The notes under the pieces were generated by a model. That model had not been told where the DNA came from, ran no database searches, and saw nothing but the letters and a program-made list of their open reading frames with translations. From positions 1 to 17,216 of the forward strand of contig JAAEQP010000060.1 in the NCBI GenBank assembly GCA_024231375.1: a stretch of 17,216 bases of DNA, in the 5' to 3' direction. Below, in pieces: positions 1 through 6,329 of this stretch (position 1 is its first letter; each line of letters starts with the position of its first letter). Origin of the DNA: a bacterium (GTDB lineage: Bacteria; Hydrogenedentota; Hydrogenedentia; Hydrogenedentiales; SLHB01). Both the position numbers and the translations under genes were made by a program.

Positions 1-6
1 AACGCC

Positions 7-58
7 GGGACTGACCCCAGCGAAGTCCGCCGTAGGCGGACGAAGACGGGTCTGTCCC
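7..58. repeat. Nested imperfect hairpin downstream of the last gene
   Basis: Bases 7-17 (GGGACTGACCC) pair with 48-58 (GGGTCTGTCCC) with one T-T mismatch in 11. Inside them, 25-31 (GTCCGCC) pairs perfectly with 35-41 (GGCGGAC) around the loop GTA. The two stems are separated by short internal loops (18-24 and 42-47). The structure starts 31 bases past the stop codon of the deacetylase gene, so it lies at the 3' end of the operon. Neither side has a T-run, so it is not a textbook intrinsic terminator. A REP-like dispersed palindrome, a transcript-end stabiliser or a weak terminator are all possible. Confidence 0.6.
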
Positions 59-89
59 TAGCTTCTTTCGCGGCCTACGCGCCAGGAAC

Positions 90-887
90 TCAACCTTCCT
101 CGACAGCGCCGGGCACGCTCCCGTCCTCCAGCAACTCGTCGAGCCGCACAAGCCGGTAATCCCGTGCACGCAATTCGGCCACGACACCCCGCACAATCTC
201 GGCGGTCCCGCCCGCGTCCACGCCGCCGTCGTGCAAGGCCACAATACTCCCGTCTCGCACACGGTCCATCACACGCGTTACCACATGGTGCGCCGTCGGC
301 GGACGCCGGTCCAGGCCGCGCACATCCCACGCGACGTGCGTGTGGTGCGACGCCTTCAATGCACCGGCAAGGTGCGGATTCGTCAAGCCCATCGGGCTTC
401 TGTAGTAGCGGGTGCGAACGCCCACCGCCTGTTCAATGGCATCGCGCGCACCTTCGATCTCACGGCGAAGGCCACTGCCCATCATGAAGTTCGTCCACCA
501 CGCGTGCCGGTAGGAATGGTTGCCGATCAGATGGCCCTCATCAACCATGCGACGCGCCAACTCGGGATTCGCCTTCACCCGTTCGCCCACGCAGAAGAAC
601 GTCGCGCGAGCGTTCTGTTCCTTGAGCGCATCCAACACAACCGGCGTACTCTCGGGATCGGGACCGTCGTCGAAGGTCAGGGCGACCCGCTTGCCCCCCA
701 CTGGGCCGCGGCAGATCGACATGCAGTAGAATTGAAGTCCCGGCAACGCCACGCCGATCGCCATGGCGGCGACGAGCCCAATGCCCAGACCGGCCAGGCA
801 CCAGATGCGAACGGGCGCAGGTACCGCCACCAGGACCGCGAGCGCGGCAGCCGCGAACGCGATCAGGGTGTGGTGGAACCGACTCAT
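90..887 (-). CDS. Membrane-anchored NodB-type polysaccharide deacetylase
   Basis: 265 aa. This is a carbohydrate esterase family 4 (NodB homology) protein, a metal-dependent N- or O-deacetylase acting on sugars outside the inner membrane. The N-terminus has two hydrophobic segments (about 8-23 and 29-50) that should anchor it. The NodB motifs follow in order: TFDDG (71-75, metal and catalytic Asp), HSYRH (124-128, metal-binding His pair), RSPMG (163-167, RxPxG-like), the WD pair near 187-188, and LHD (218-220). The catalytic set looks complete. The ATG at 887 was chosen because it overlaps the upstream stop as ATGA; a longer frame exists but lies inside the upstream gene. There is no good SD, so translation probably depends on coupling. 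A sugar-modifying enzyme at the end of a lipid operon suggests a glycosylated product or a cell-envelope substrate, but this is inference. The family is well supported; the substrate is unknown. Confidence 0.88.
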   Translation of the reverse strand: MSRFHHTLIAFAAAALAVLVAVPAPVRIWCLAGLGIGLVAAMAIGVALPGLQFYCMSICRGPVGGKRVALTFDDGPDPESTPVVLDALKEQNARATFFCVGERVKANPELARRMVDEGHLIGNHSYRHAWWTNFMMGSGLRREIEGARDAIEQAVGVRTRYYRSPMGLTNPHLAGALKASHHTHVAWDVRGLDRRPPTAHHVVTRVMDRVRDGSIVALHDGGVDAGGTAEIVRGVVAELRARDYRLVRLDELLEDGSVPGAVEEG

Positions 888-2017
888 GCCGTGGTCACAC
901 AGGCGCTGTGATACCCCGCACGCGACAGGCTGTACACCAGCGCCGTCCTCACAAGGGATTCCGTCGTTCCGGGACGGATGCAACGCACCGCGGGCGGGAC
1001 TTGCCCGTCCCGTACGGCATCCACCGCCAGGGCCACGCCCAGCGCGGACGCGGTCATGAAATCGCCGCATTCGTGTTTGAAAACGCCCGCATTGGGCACG
1101 GTATCGGCCAGGCGGTCATCGACCCGCCGGTAGGCGGCATCGAGATCCGCATCACCGTTCGCGCCGTACAGAACCAAATCCACATCGCCCAGCGACAGTC
1201 CGGCGGACGCCAGAACGCGCCCTAGGAAATCCGTCTCATCGGCCGAGTCGAGGGCCGTAGCGTCCTGCCCGGCAAGCGGGCGCGCGGCCACGGCAGCGAT
1301 GCGTCCGACACGCGCATGGCCTTCACACGTGCCCGGCGCCACAAGCAGCAACGCGGCTGCGCCCTCACCCGGAAGGGTCCCGTTGACCGGCGACGTCTCC
1401 TGCATCGGGTCCAGCGAACTCCCCGGCGACCGCCACCAACCCAAACGCCGCCCCGCCTCGACGCCGAACGACGTCAGCCGGTCCGCGCCACATACCAGGG
1501 CGTGGTCCGCGCGTCCAGCGCGCAAGACACGCAACCCTTCCTGCAACGCGATCTCAAACGAAATGGCGTTGTGCGTCAGCGTATAGTTCTCGCCGCGAAA
1601 CCCATGCACGATAGCGGCCTCAGAGGCGAGACTGTTGTGTACCGAATTGATGAAATGGGTCGGCTTCATTTCGAAAGGCGATTTGGTGAACATGGCGTCG
1701 AGAAACGCCGTGGTATGCCCCAACTCGCCGAGGCCCGTACCCACCATCATGGCGGACCGCGCACCAAACTCGATGGGCGGGTCCAGGTTCCGCAAGGCCA
1801 AACCGGTGGCCGTCAGCGCCAGAAGCTGCACGGGACCCAGTCGCCGCAGTTTGTTCGGCGGCACAATCCCCTTGCCCATAGGTTCATCACACAGATACGC
1901 CGCGTGCGACTCAACTCCGGCCGCCGGCGGCAACGCCATGGAACCAGGGTTCGGCGCGGGAAACACGGCGCCCATGGCGACAATGTCTGCGACCGCCTGT
2001 GGTTGCCGCGCGGTCAT
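884..2017 (-). CDS. Degenerate ketosynthase-like protein (chain-length-factor-like)
   Basis: 377 aa with a thiolase-fold beta-ketoacyl synthase layout, but it lacks the catalytic triad. Aligned by eye with the adjacent active KS, the nucleophile Cys is replaced by Ala151 (in THNAISFE), the first catalytic His region reads YGANGDAD, and only the last His (FKHECGDF) has a plausible equivalent. The FINSVHNSL segment (about 122-130) is typical of the KS N-terminal-like family seen in aryl-polyene-type clusters. Such proteins often pair with an active KS and shape its tunnel, as chain length factors do. The gene overlaps the active KS upstream (ATGA, 2014-2017) and the deacetylase downstream (ATGA). 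An SD (GGGAG) lies 7 bases before the ATG. It is therefore probably a non-condensing partner of the 2014-3231 synthase. Decarboxylative priming is an alternative, but the nucleophile position holds Ala rather than Gln. Confidence 0.82.
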   Translation of the reverse strand: MTARQPQAVADIVAMGAVFPAPNPGSMALPPAAGVESHAAYLCDEPMGKGIVPPNKLRRLGPVQLLALTATGLALRNLDPPIEFGARSAMMVGTGLGELGHTTAFLDAMFTKSPFEMKPTHFINSVHNSLASEAAIVHGFRGENYTLTHNAISFEIALQEGLRVLRAGRADHALVCGADRLTSFGVEAGRRLGWWRSPGSSLDPMQETSPVNGTLPGEGAAALLLVAPGTCEGHARVGRIAAVAARPLAGQDATALDSADETDFLGRVLASAGLSLGDVDLVLYGANGDADLDAAYRRVDDRLADTVPNAGVFKHECGDFMTASALGVALAVDAVRDGQVPPAVRCIRPGTTESLVRTALVYSLSRAGYHSACVTTA

Positions 2018-3231
2018 TGCCCCGCTCCCTCCGCCGAGACACCCGCAAGCACCAGCGACGCGTTGTTGCCACCGAACCCGAGGGAATTGCTCACCACGTA
2101 GCGGACGGCCGCGTCACGTGTCTCGCGCAACGGCTCAAGCCCAATCTCGGGGTCGGGTGTCACGCACCCGAGGTTCGCGGGAATCCGCTGTTTCTCGATC
2201 GCCAGCAACGACAACACCGCTTCGATAGCGCCCGCCGCGGCCAGGGTATGGCCGAAAAAGCGTTTTGTGGACGACACAGGCGGCACGCCCCCCGCGAACA
2301 CCTCCAGGATGGCCTTGCCTTCCACGGCGTCGTTGTCTGGCGTACCCGTTCCGTGGGCGTTGATGTAACCGATGTCGTCGGGCGTCACGCCCGCAGCATC
2401 CATGGCGGACCTCATCGCGCGCTGAATCCCGTCGCCGTCGGGGGACGGGGCGGTCGCGTGATGCGCATCGCACGTGCATGCCGCGCCGAGCACATAGCCC
2501 CGGATGCGGGCACCACGGCGGATCGCGTCGTCCTCGCGCTCCAACACGAGAACCCCCGCGCCTTCGCCAAGACTCATCCCTTTGCGGTCCGCATCGAAAG
2601 GACGGCACCCATCGGGCGCCACGATGAGCAGCGAGGAAAATCCATTCACGGTGAGTCGCGTCAACGAATCGACGCCGCCCGCCAACACCACGTCGGCCTC
2701 GCCATCGGCGATCCAGTCACACGCCAGCGCAATAGCGGCGGCCCCCGAGGTACACGCGGTGGACACGGTGTTCACCGGTCCCGAAAGCGACAGGGCACGG
2801 GCCACGGCGTTGGTTGTGGACGCGCACTCGTGATGACGCAGAAGTTCCATGTCGACCGTGCCGTCAAGCAACGCCTGCTCAAGAAACCGTTCGGAGTCCA
2901 GCATTCCGCCCGTGCATGCGCCCAACACGACCCCGGTCTCGCGAGGTAGCGCGTCAGCCGCGGCGCCCAGCCCCGCGCCCTCAAACGCCTGCCGCGCCGC
3001 GCACACCGCCAGATGGTCGCTGCGCGATCCGTGGTCCAGGCCGCTCCGTTCCGCCGGGTCGCCGTTCACCTGTCCCGCGGGCACCGGTTCATCACGGGCC
3101 GTGCGAAACATGGACAGCGGAGCCAATCCGTCGCGCCCGTGTTCGATGCCGTCCCACGCTTCGTCCGCCGACCAACCTTGGGCCGACACCATGCCGAACC
3201 CGGTCACGGCTATGCGCCCGCCATCCGTCAT
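2014..3231 (-). CDS. Beta-ketoacyl-ACP synthase (FabF-like, active)
   Basis: 405 aa, the normal length for a FabF/KAS II-type condensing enzyme. It would join malonyl-ACP to an acyl-ACP by decarboxylative Claisen condensation in the cytoplasm. The triad is complete: Cys160 (VSTACTSG), His293 (NAHGTGTP) and His328 (STKRFFGHTL), with a typical LGEGAG segment near 221-226 and a C-terminal SLGFGGNN glycine loop. The ATG at 3231 overlaps the ACP stop (ATGA), and the gene is coupled at its 3' end to the degenerate KS-like gene by a second ATGA. This ACP, KS, KS-like order suggests that the three products work together. Its closest relative in the window by eye is the 4300-5457 synthase, with similar spacing and the same HGTGT motif. 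Substrate chain length cannot be read from the sequence. Confidence 0.92.
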   Translation of the reverse strand: MTDGGRIAVTGFGMVSAQGWSADEAWDGIEHGRDGLAPLSMFRTARDEPVPAGQVNGDPAERSGLDHGSRSDHLAVCAARQAFEGAGLGAAADALPRETGVVLGACTGGMLDSERFLEQALLDGTVDMELLRHHECASTTNAVARALSLSGPVNTVSTACTSGAAAIALACDWIADGEADVVLAGGVDSLTRLTVNGFSSLLIVAPDGCRPFDADRKGMSLGEGAGVLVLEREDDAIRRGARIRGYVLGAACTCDAHHATAPSPDGDGIQRAMRSAMDAAGVTPDDIGYINAHGTGTPDNDAVEGKAILEVFAGGVPPVSSTKRFFGHTLAAAGAIEAVLSLLAIEKQRIPANLGCVTPDPEIGLEPLRETRDAAVRYVVSNSLGFGGNNASLVLAGVSAEGAGQ

Positions 3232-3485
3232 GTGCTTCGTTTCTCCGACACGTATCGGGCAAGGGAATCGATAGACGCGAATGCGGCCCGGCCTTCTTCC
3301 CGCTCGGTGATTCGGATGCCATGCTCCCGTTCAAGCATGACAACCAACTCCAAGGCGTCGATAGAGTCGAGACCCAGTCCTTCGCCAAACAGCGGAGCGG
3401 CGTCTTCGATATCGTCCGGTTCAGTGTCCTCGAGATTCAGGGCTTCAGTGATCTGTTGCTTCAATGTCTGTTTGAGTTCGTCCAT
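3228..3485 (-). CDS. Acyl carrier protein (operon ACP 2)
   Basis: 85 aa from the chosen start (88 aa from an ATG three codons upstream). It is a stand-alone acidic ACP that carries the growing chain on 4'-phosphopantetheine. The attachment site is GLDSIDALEL, with the Ser at residue 41 of the 85-aa form. The second in-frame ATG (3485) is preferred because the only SD-like sequence (AGAGAG, 3495-3500) touches the first ATG (3494) but sits 9 bases before the second. The gene follows the truncated KS-like gene by a 35-base gap and overlaps the next KS as ATGA. It differs clearly from the other ACP (8349-8609), with Ile rather than Leu after the Ser and a different C-terminus. The two may therefore serve different synthases. 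Loading would need a phosphopantetheinyl transferase, which is not in this window. Confidence 0.92.
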   Translation of the reverse strand: MDELKQTLKQQITEALNLEDTEPDDIEDAAPLFGEGLGLDSIDALELVVMLEREHGIRITEREEGRAAFASIDSLARYVSEKRST

Positions 3486-3494
3486 TTCATCCAT

Positions 3495-3500
3495 CTCTCT
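3495..3500 (-). promoter_or_regulatory. SD-like AGAGAG deciding the ACP start
   Basis: Read on the minus strand, AGAGAG directly abuts the ATG at 3494 but lies 9 bases upstream of the in-frame ATG at 3485. Normal SD spacing favours the downstream start. The match to anti-SD is weak, so the choice is moderate. Confidence 0.45.
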
Positions 3501-3520
3501 GGCTAACGTTGGGTGCTACT

Positions 3521-4303
3521 CTACGGCATGGCCTGGCGAAGCGCCAGTTTTCGTCCGGCGCCGACGGTCGGTGGCGAAGGGAACGCGCATTCGGCGCCGG
3601 GCGAGCCGCACACCAGATACTCGTAGACCTCGCGAAGAGGAACGCCGGACGCGTCAACTTCATCGTCTTCAATTGCGATTCCGGCAAGCGGAGGTCGCGT
3701 CGCATCCGACCTGTCCGCACGCTCCACAAGAAAGGCATAGGCAAACCGGCCACAGGGCTCTTCCACCCCGGAGAACGGCGTAGCTTCGGGCGGCACGGCT
3801 TCCGCGGAAACGCACACGCACGCATCCGCGTCTCCGGACTGCACCAAATCGACGCCTTCCCAAAGGGCGGCAACCGACCACGACTCGTCCGACATGACAC
3901 ACAGAGTCGGTCCGCCGAGCCGGTAGCGAATGGCGATCTCGCCAAGGGCCACACTGGGCAGGGTGTAAGAAAACAGTTTGGGACTCCCGCCGCCCGGCTG
4001 CGACAGGGTGCCGATGAACGCCGCGTCGGTCGCGAGACATCCATGGGTTGAATGGAACACCACGGCCACGCCGGGGTCCACCGCGTCTTCGGAAGGCACG
4101 TCGAGCCCGAGCAGTTCGACCGAGGCAACAGCGTGGCGGCAGAGCGCATCGAGCCTGCCGAACCGCGGAAAGGGTTCGTTGGCAATGGTCTTCCAGTGAA
4201 GCGCGTCCTTCCCCGCGTCGCTCCACACACCCGAACGCGTCGGCGTGCCGTACCCCGTGTCATCAACATAGGCGCAGCGCGTGATGACTGTTGGCCGCAT
4301 CAT
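3521..4303 (-). CDS. Short degenerate ketosynthase-like protein
   Basis: 260 aa, about 140 residues shorter than a full KS. It has KS N-terminal-like features: FSYTLPSVALGEIAIRY (111-127) matches the region before the nucleophile elbow, and SGDADACVCVSAE (156-168) matches the segment after it. Aligned by eye, the active Cys position falls on Glu140 (MSDESWS), and neither catalytic His motif is present because the C-terminal half is missing. The ATG at 4303 overlaps the stop of the active KS (ATGA) with a strong SD (GGAGG, 7 bases upstream). Longer frames run into that KS gene. Only 35 bases separate it from the ACP gene, so no lost C-terminal half follows. It is probably a structural or chain-length partner of the 4300-5457 KS. 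The family assignment is moderately secure and the role is inferred. Confidence 0.72.
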   Translation of the reverse strand: MMRPTVITRCAYVDDTGYGTPTRSGVWSDAGKDALHWKTIANEPFPRFGRLDALCRHAVASVELLGLDVPSEDAVDPGVAVVFHSTHGCLATDAAFIGTLSQPGGGSPKLFSYTLPSVALGEIAIRYRLGGPTLCVMSDESWSVAALWEGVDLVQSGDADACVCVSAEAVPPEATPFSGVEEPCGRFAYAFLVERADRSDATRPPLAGIAIEDDEVDASGVPLREVYEYLVCGSPGAECAFPSPPTVGAGRKLALRQAMP

Positions 4304-5457
4304 GACCCGGCCTCCGTTGACAGGACGACGGCCGCGTTGACACCGCCAAACCCCGACTTCATACAGAGGACAGTTCGAAGGTCCTGAATTGGATGCGCCT
4401 CGGCAGGGATGTGCATAGGTTTCGTGACGCCCAGTTCGCTGAGCCCCAGGGAACCGGGGATCGTGTTCTCGCTCAGCGCACGAAGGCACAAGGCCGCCTC
4501 AACCACGCCGGCCGCACCGAGGGTGTGACCGAAGTACCCCTTCATCGACGTCGCGGGCGGCGGTTCGTCGCCGAACACCCCGTTGATGGCCTGGGCTTCC
4601 ATTTCGTCGTTGTACACCGTGCCGGTACCATGGGCACTGATGTATTGGATGTCGCCGGTCCCGATACCCGCCATGTCCAAGGCTTGCCGGATGGCGCGCT
4701 TCAACCCCTCGCCCGTACGCGACGGTCCCGTGATGTGGTTGGCGTCGTTGGCCGATCCCCAACCCCGAAGATAACCCACAGGCTGCGCGCCGGTTGTTGC
4801 CTTCGCGATGACCATGGCCCCCGCGCCTTCACCCAGGGACAATCCATCGCGGCCCGCATCAAACGGGCGGCACGGAACAGCGCTGAGCGATGCCAGACTC
4901 GAGAATCCACCCACCACGAAATGGGCAAGCGTGTCAACGCCGACGACCAGCGCCGTCTCGATGTCGCCCCGCTCAATCATGCGCGCGGCTTGGCCCATCG
5001 CGGCCAACCCGGACGCGCACGCCGTGGATACGGTGACGGCGGGCCCATCAATGCCCAACGCAGCGGCCAGGTCGGCCGTGAATCGCGGGGGCAAGTGACG
5101 GCCACCGCGCAGCGCCGCGCCTTCCCCTGTCACCGCCGCTTCGAGGGCTTCGATTTCCGCTTTGGTGGTTGACACGACCAACCCCATGCCCGACGTGTCG
5201 CAACCCGCCGAAGCAAGCACACGGCGGGCCACATGAGAAGCCGTACCGAAAGCCCGCGACCCGTTTCCGAGTCCCAGATCACCCTCGACCTCTTCAGGAA
5301 ATTCGCCCGCCACCCCCGTGCGATAGCGCGACGCGTCGAGCCGCCGCATGGGTCGGATGCCACATTCGCCGCCAAGCATGGCGGTCCAAACGCGGTCGAG
5401 GTCGGCGCCGAGGGCCGTTACGATATCGGCCCCGATAATGGCGCAGGGCTTACTCAT
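4300..5457 (-). CDS. Beta-ketoacyl-ACP synthase (FabF-like, active)
   Basis: 385 aa, slightly short for FabF but with an intact triad: Cys147 (VSTACASG), His276 (SAHGTGTV) and His311 (KGYFGHTLGAAG). LGEGAGAM (208-215) and a C-terminal KSGFGGVN loop are also as expected. It should perform decarboxylative condensation with malonyl-ACP in the cytoplasm. The ATG at 5457 has AGGA 5 bases upstream (AGGAATCCC before ATG) and overlaps the thioesterase stop by 8 bases. At its 3' end it overlaps the short KS-like gene as ATGA, the same active-plus-degenerate arrangement seen at 884-3231. It may elongate a different intermediate from the other synthases, though specificity cannot be read from the sequence. 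Confidence 0.92.
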   Translation of the reverse strand: MSKPCAIIGADIVTALGADLDRVWTAMLGGECGIRPMRRLDASRYRTGVAGEFPEEVEGDLGLGNGSRAFGTASHVARRVLASAGCDTSGMGLVVSTTKAEIEALEAAVTGEGAALRGGRHLPPRFTADLAAALGIDGPAVTVSTACASGLAAMGQAARMIERGDIETALVVGVDTLAHFVVGGFSSLASLSAVPCRPFDAGRDGLSLGEGAGAMVIAKATTGAQPVGYLRGWGSANDANHITGPSRTGEGLKRAIRQALDMAGIGTGDIQYISAHGTGTVYNDEMEAQAINGVFGDEPPPATSMKGYFGHTLGAAGVVEAALCLRALSENTIPGSLGLSELGVTKPMHIPAEAHPIQDLRTVLCMKSGFGGVNAAVVLSTEAGS

Positions 5458-5917
5458 GGGATTCCTGTAAGTCCGATTCGGTGCGCGCGTAGAAGTCCCG
5501 AAGGAAGTCGGGCATAGTCAGATAGAGTTCACCCTCGGGGTCGGTGAATACTTGAGTGGACCGCCCCGTGGCCAGCACCTCGCCGTCCGCCCGTCGAAAC
5601 ACGCAGTACGTGAACTCGATCTTGGGCGTGTCCTCGCGATAGAGCCGGGCGACGATGTCCAGTTCGTCGCCATAGGTCGCCGGCGCCATATAGTCGCATT
5701 CGGTATGTACCACAGGCGCCAGTAGACCGGCGTCGCGAATGTCGCGGTAGTCAATGCCAAAACGGCGACCAAGGGCCACGCGGGCATCTTCGAAGTAGGT
5801 GAGATAGTGGCCGTGCCACACGATGCCCATGGAGTCCACTTCCTGAAAACGCACACGGACAGGCGCCGTGTGCTCCAGAAATGGCCCGGAGGGTATGCTA
5901 CGCGTTCGCCTCGCCAC
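5450..5917 (-). CDS. Hot-dog acyl-CoA/ACP thioesterase (4HBT family)
   Basis: 155 aa from a GTG at 5917. It is a single hot-dog thioesterase of the 4-hydroxybenzoyl-CoA thioesterase/YbgC type. The signature VRFQEVDSMGIVWHGHYLT (about 20-38) carries the expected acidic residue and the WHGHYL helix start, followed by YFEDAR. It would release acyl chains from ACP or CoA, or edit stalled intermediates. The GTG start is preferred over the ATG at 5932 because AGGAGGAGG lies 3 to 6 bases before the GTG, while the ATG has no SD and would begin with three Arg residues encoded by that SD itself. The gene overlaps the dehydratase upstream by 20 bases and the KS downstream by 8 bases. Related thioesterases occur in aryl-polyene-type clusters. 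Whether this one acts on the final product is inference. Confidence 0.87.
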   Translation of the reverse strand: MARRTRSIPSGPFLEHTAPVRVRFQEVDSMGIVWHGHYLTYFEDARVALGRRFGIDYRDIRDAGLLAPVVHTECDYMAPATYGDELDIVARLYREDTPKIEFTYCVFRRADGEVLATGRSTQVFTDPEGELYLTMPDFLRDFYARTESDLQESHE

Positions 5918-6329
5918 CAGCCTCCTCCTCATAGAGCTTCAGCTTGCCCGCCGCCACGACCCGGCCCCCGCACCGCACTTCACCCTCAGCCAGCGAGAAC
6001 GTACCTACCTCCGTCAACACCCGCACAGCGGTCCGAAGTTCCTCGCCACAGCTTGGGCATTCCACAACATCGACGCCATCCACGCCAACCAACATCCCGG
6101 GCCGGGGCGCCCTGCCCGATACACGGGTACCGTACCCCTTCATGGCAGCGACGGTTTGGGCCATGCACTCGATCAGACACGGTTCAAGCACCGTGCCGTC
6201 GGAGGTACCGTAGTCGCCGTCGCGAAATGTCTTCACCGCCTCGGCCGCATCGGTGTCCACCGAGACGAGACGGTCCACCATCAACATGGGAGGCCGATGC
6301 GGAAGCAGGTCGTGGATGCCGATGTTCAT
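5898..6329 (-). CDS. FabZ-like 3-hydroxyacyl-ACP dehydratase (divergent)
   Basis: 143 aa, hot-dog fold. LLPHRPPMLMVDRL (8-21) is the FabZ/FabA-type N-terminal signature. LIECMAQTVA (52-61) matches the central helix with its conserved acidic residue (Glu54). Family enzymes remove water from 3-hydroxyacyl-ACP to give trans-2-enoyl-ACP. In FabZ a catalytic His lies 14 residues before that Glu; here the position is Tyr40, and no GHFPG motif is visible. Catalysis may therefore differ, as in the divergent dehydratases of aryl-polyene clusters, or the protein may work with a partner. The ATG at 6329 overlaps the radical SAM stop (ATGA). No clear SD is present, so translation probably depends on coupling. 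The C-terminus is acidic (YEEEAGGEANA). Confidence 0.82.
   Translation of the reverse strand: MNIGIHDLLPHRPPMLMVDRLVSVDTDAAEAVKTFRDGDYGTSDGTVLEPCLIECMAQTVAAMKGYGTRVSGRAPRPGMLVGVDGVDVVECPSCGEELRTAVRVLTEVGTFSLAEGEVRCGGRVVAAGKLKLYEEEAGGEANA
5921..5929 (-). promoter_or_regulatory. Strong SD (AGGAGGAGG) for the thioesterase, inside the dehydratase gene
   Basis: AGGAGGAGG on the minus strand sits 3 bases (last AGGAGG) or 6 bases (first AGGAGG) before GTG 5917. It lies within the final codons of the dehydratase gene, where it encodes part of an acidic Glu-rich tail. It decides the thioesterase start. Confidence 0.7.

Noticed and set aside
1..89. Classical intrinsic terminator at the 3' end
   Set aside because: The hairpin is strong but no T-run follows on either strand, so I list it only as a repeat or hairpin.
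888..1070. N-terminal extension of the deacetylase by 61 codons
   Set aside because: It lies entirely inside the upstream KS-like gene and has unrelated low-complexity sequence. The ATGA overlap and membrane anchor mark the real start at 887.
3521..4303. Frameshifted remnant of a full-length KS
   Set aside because: The following 35 bases lead directly into the ACP gene, leaving no room for the missing C-terminal half. A good SD and an ATGA junction point to a maintained short gene.
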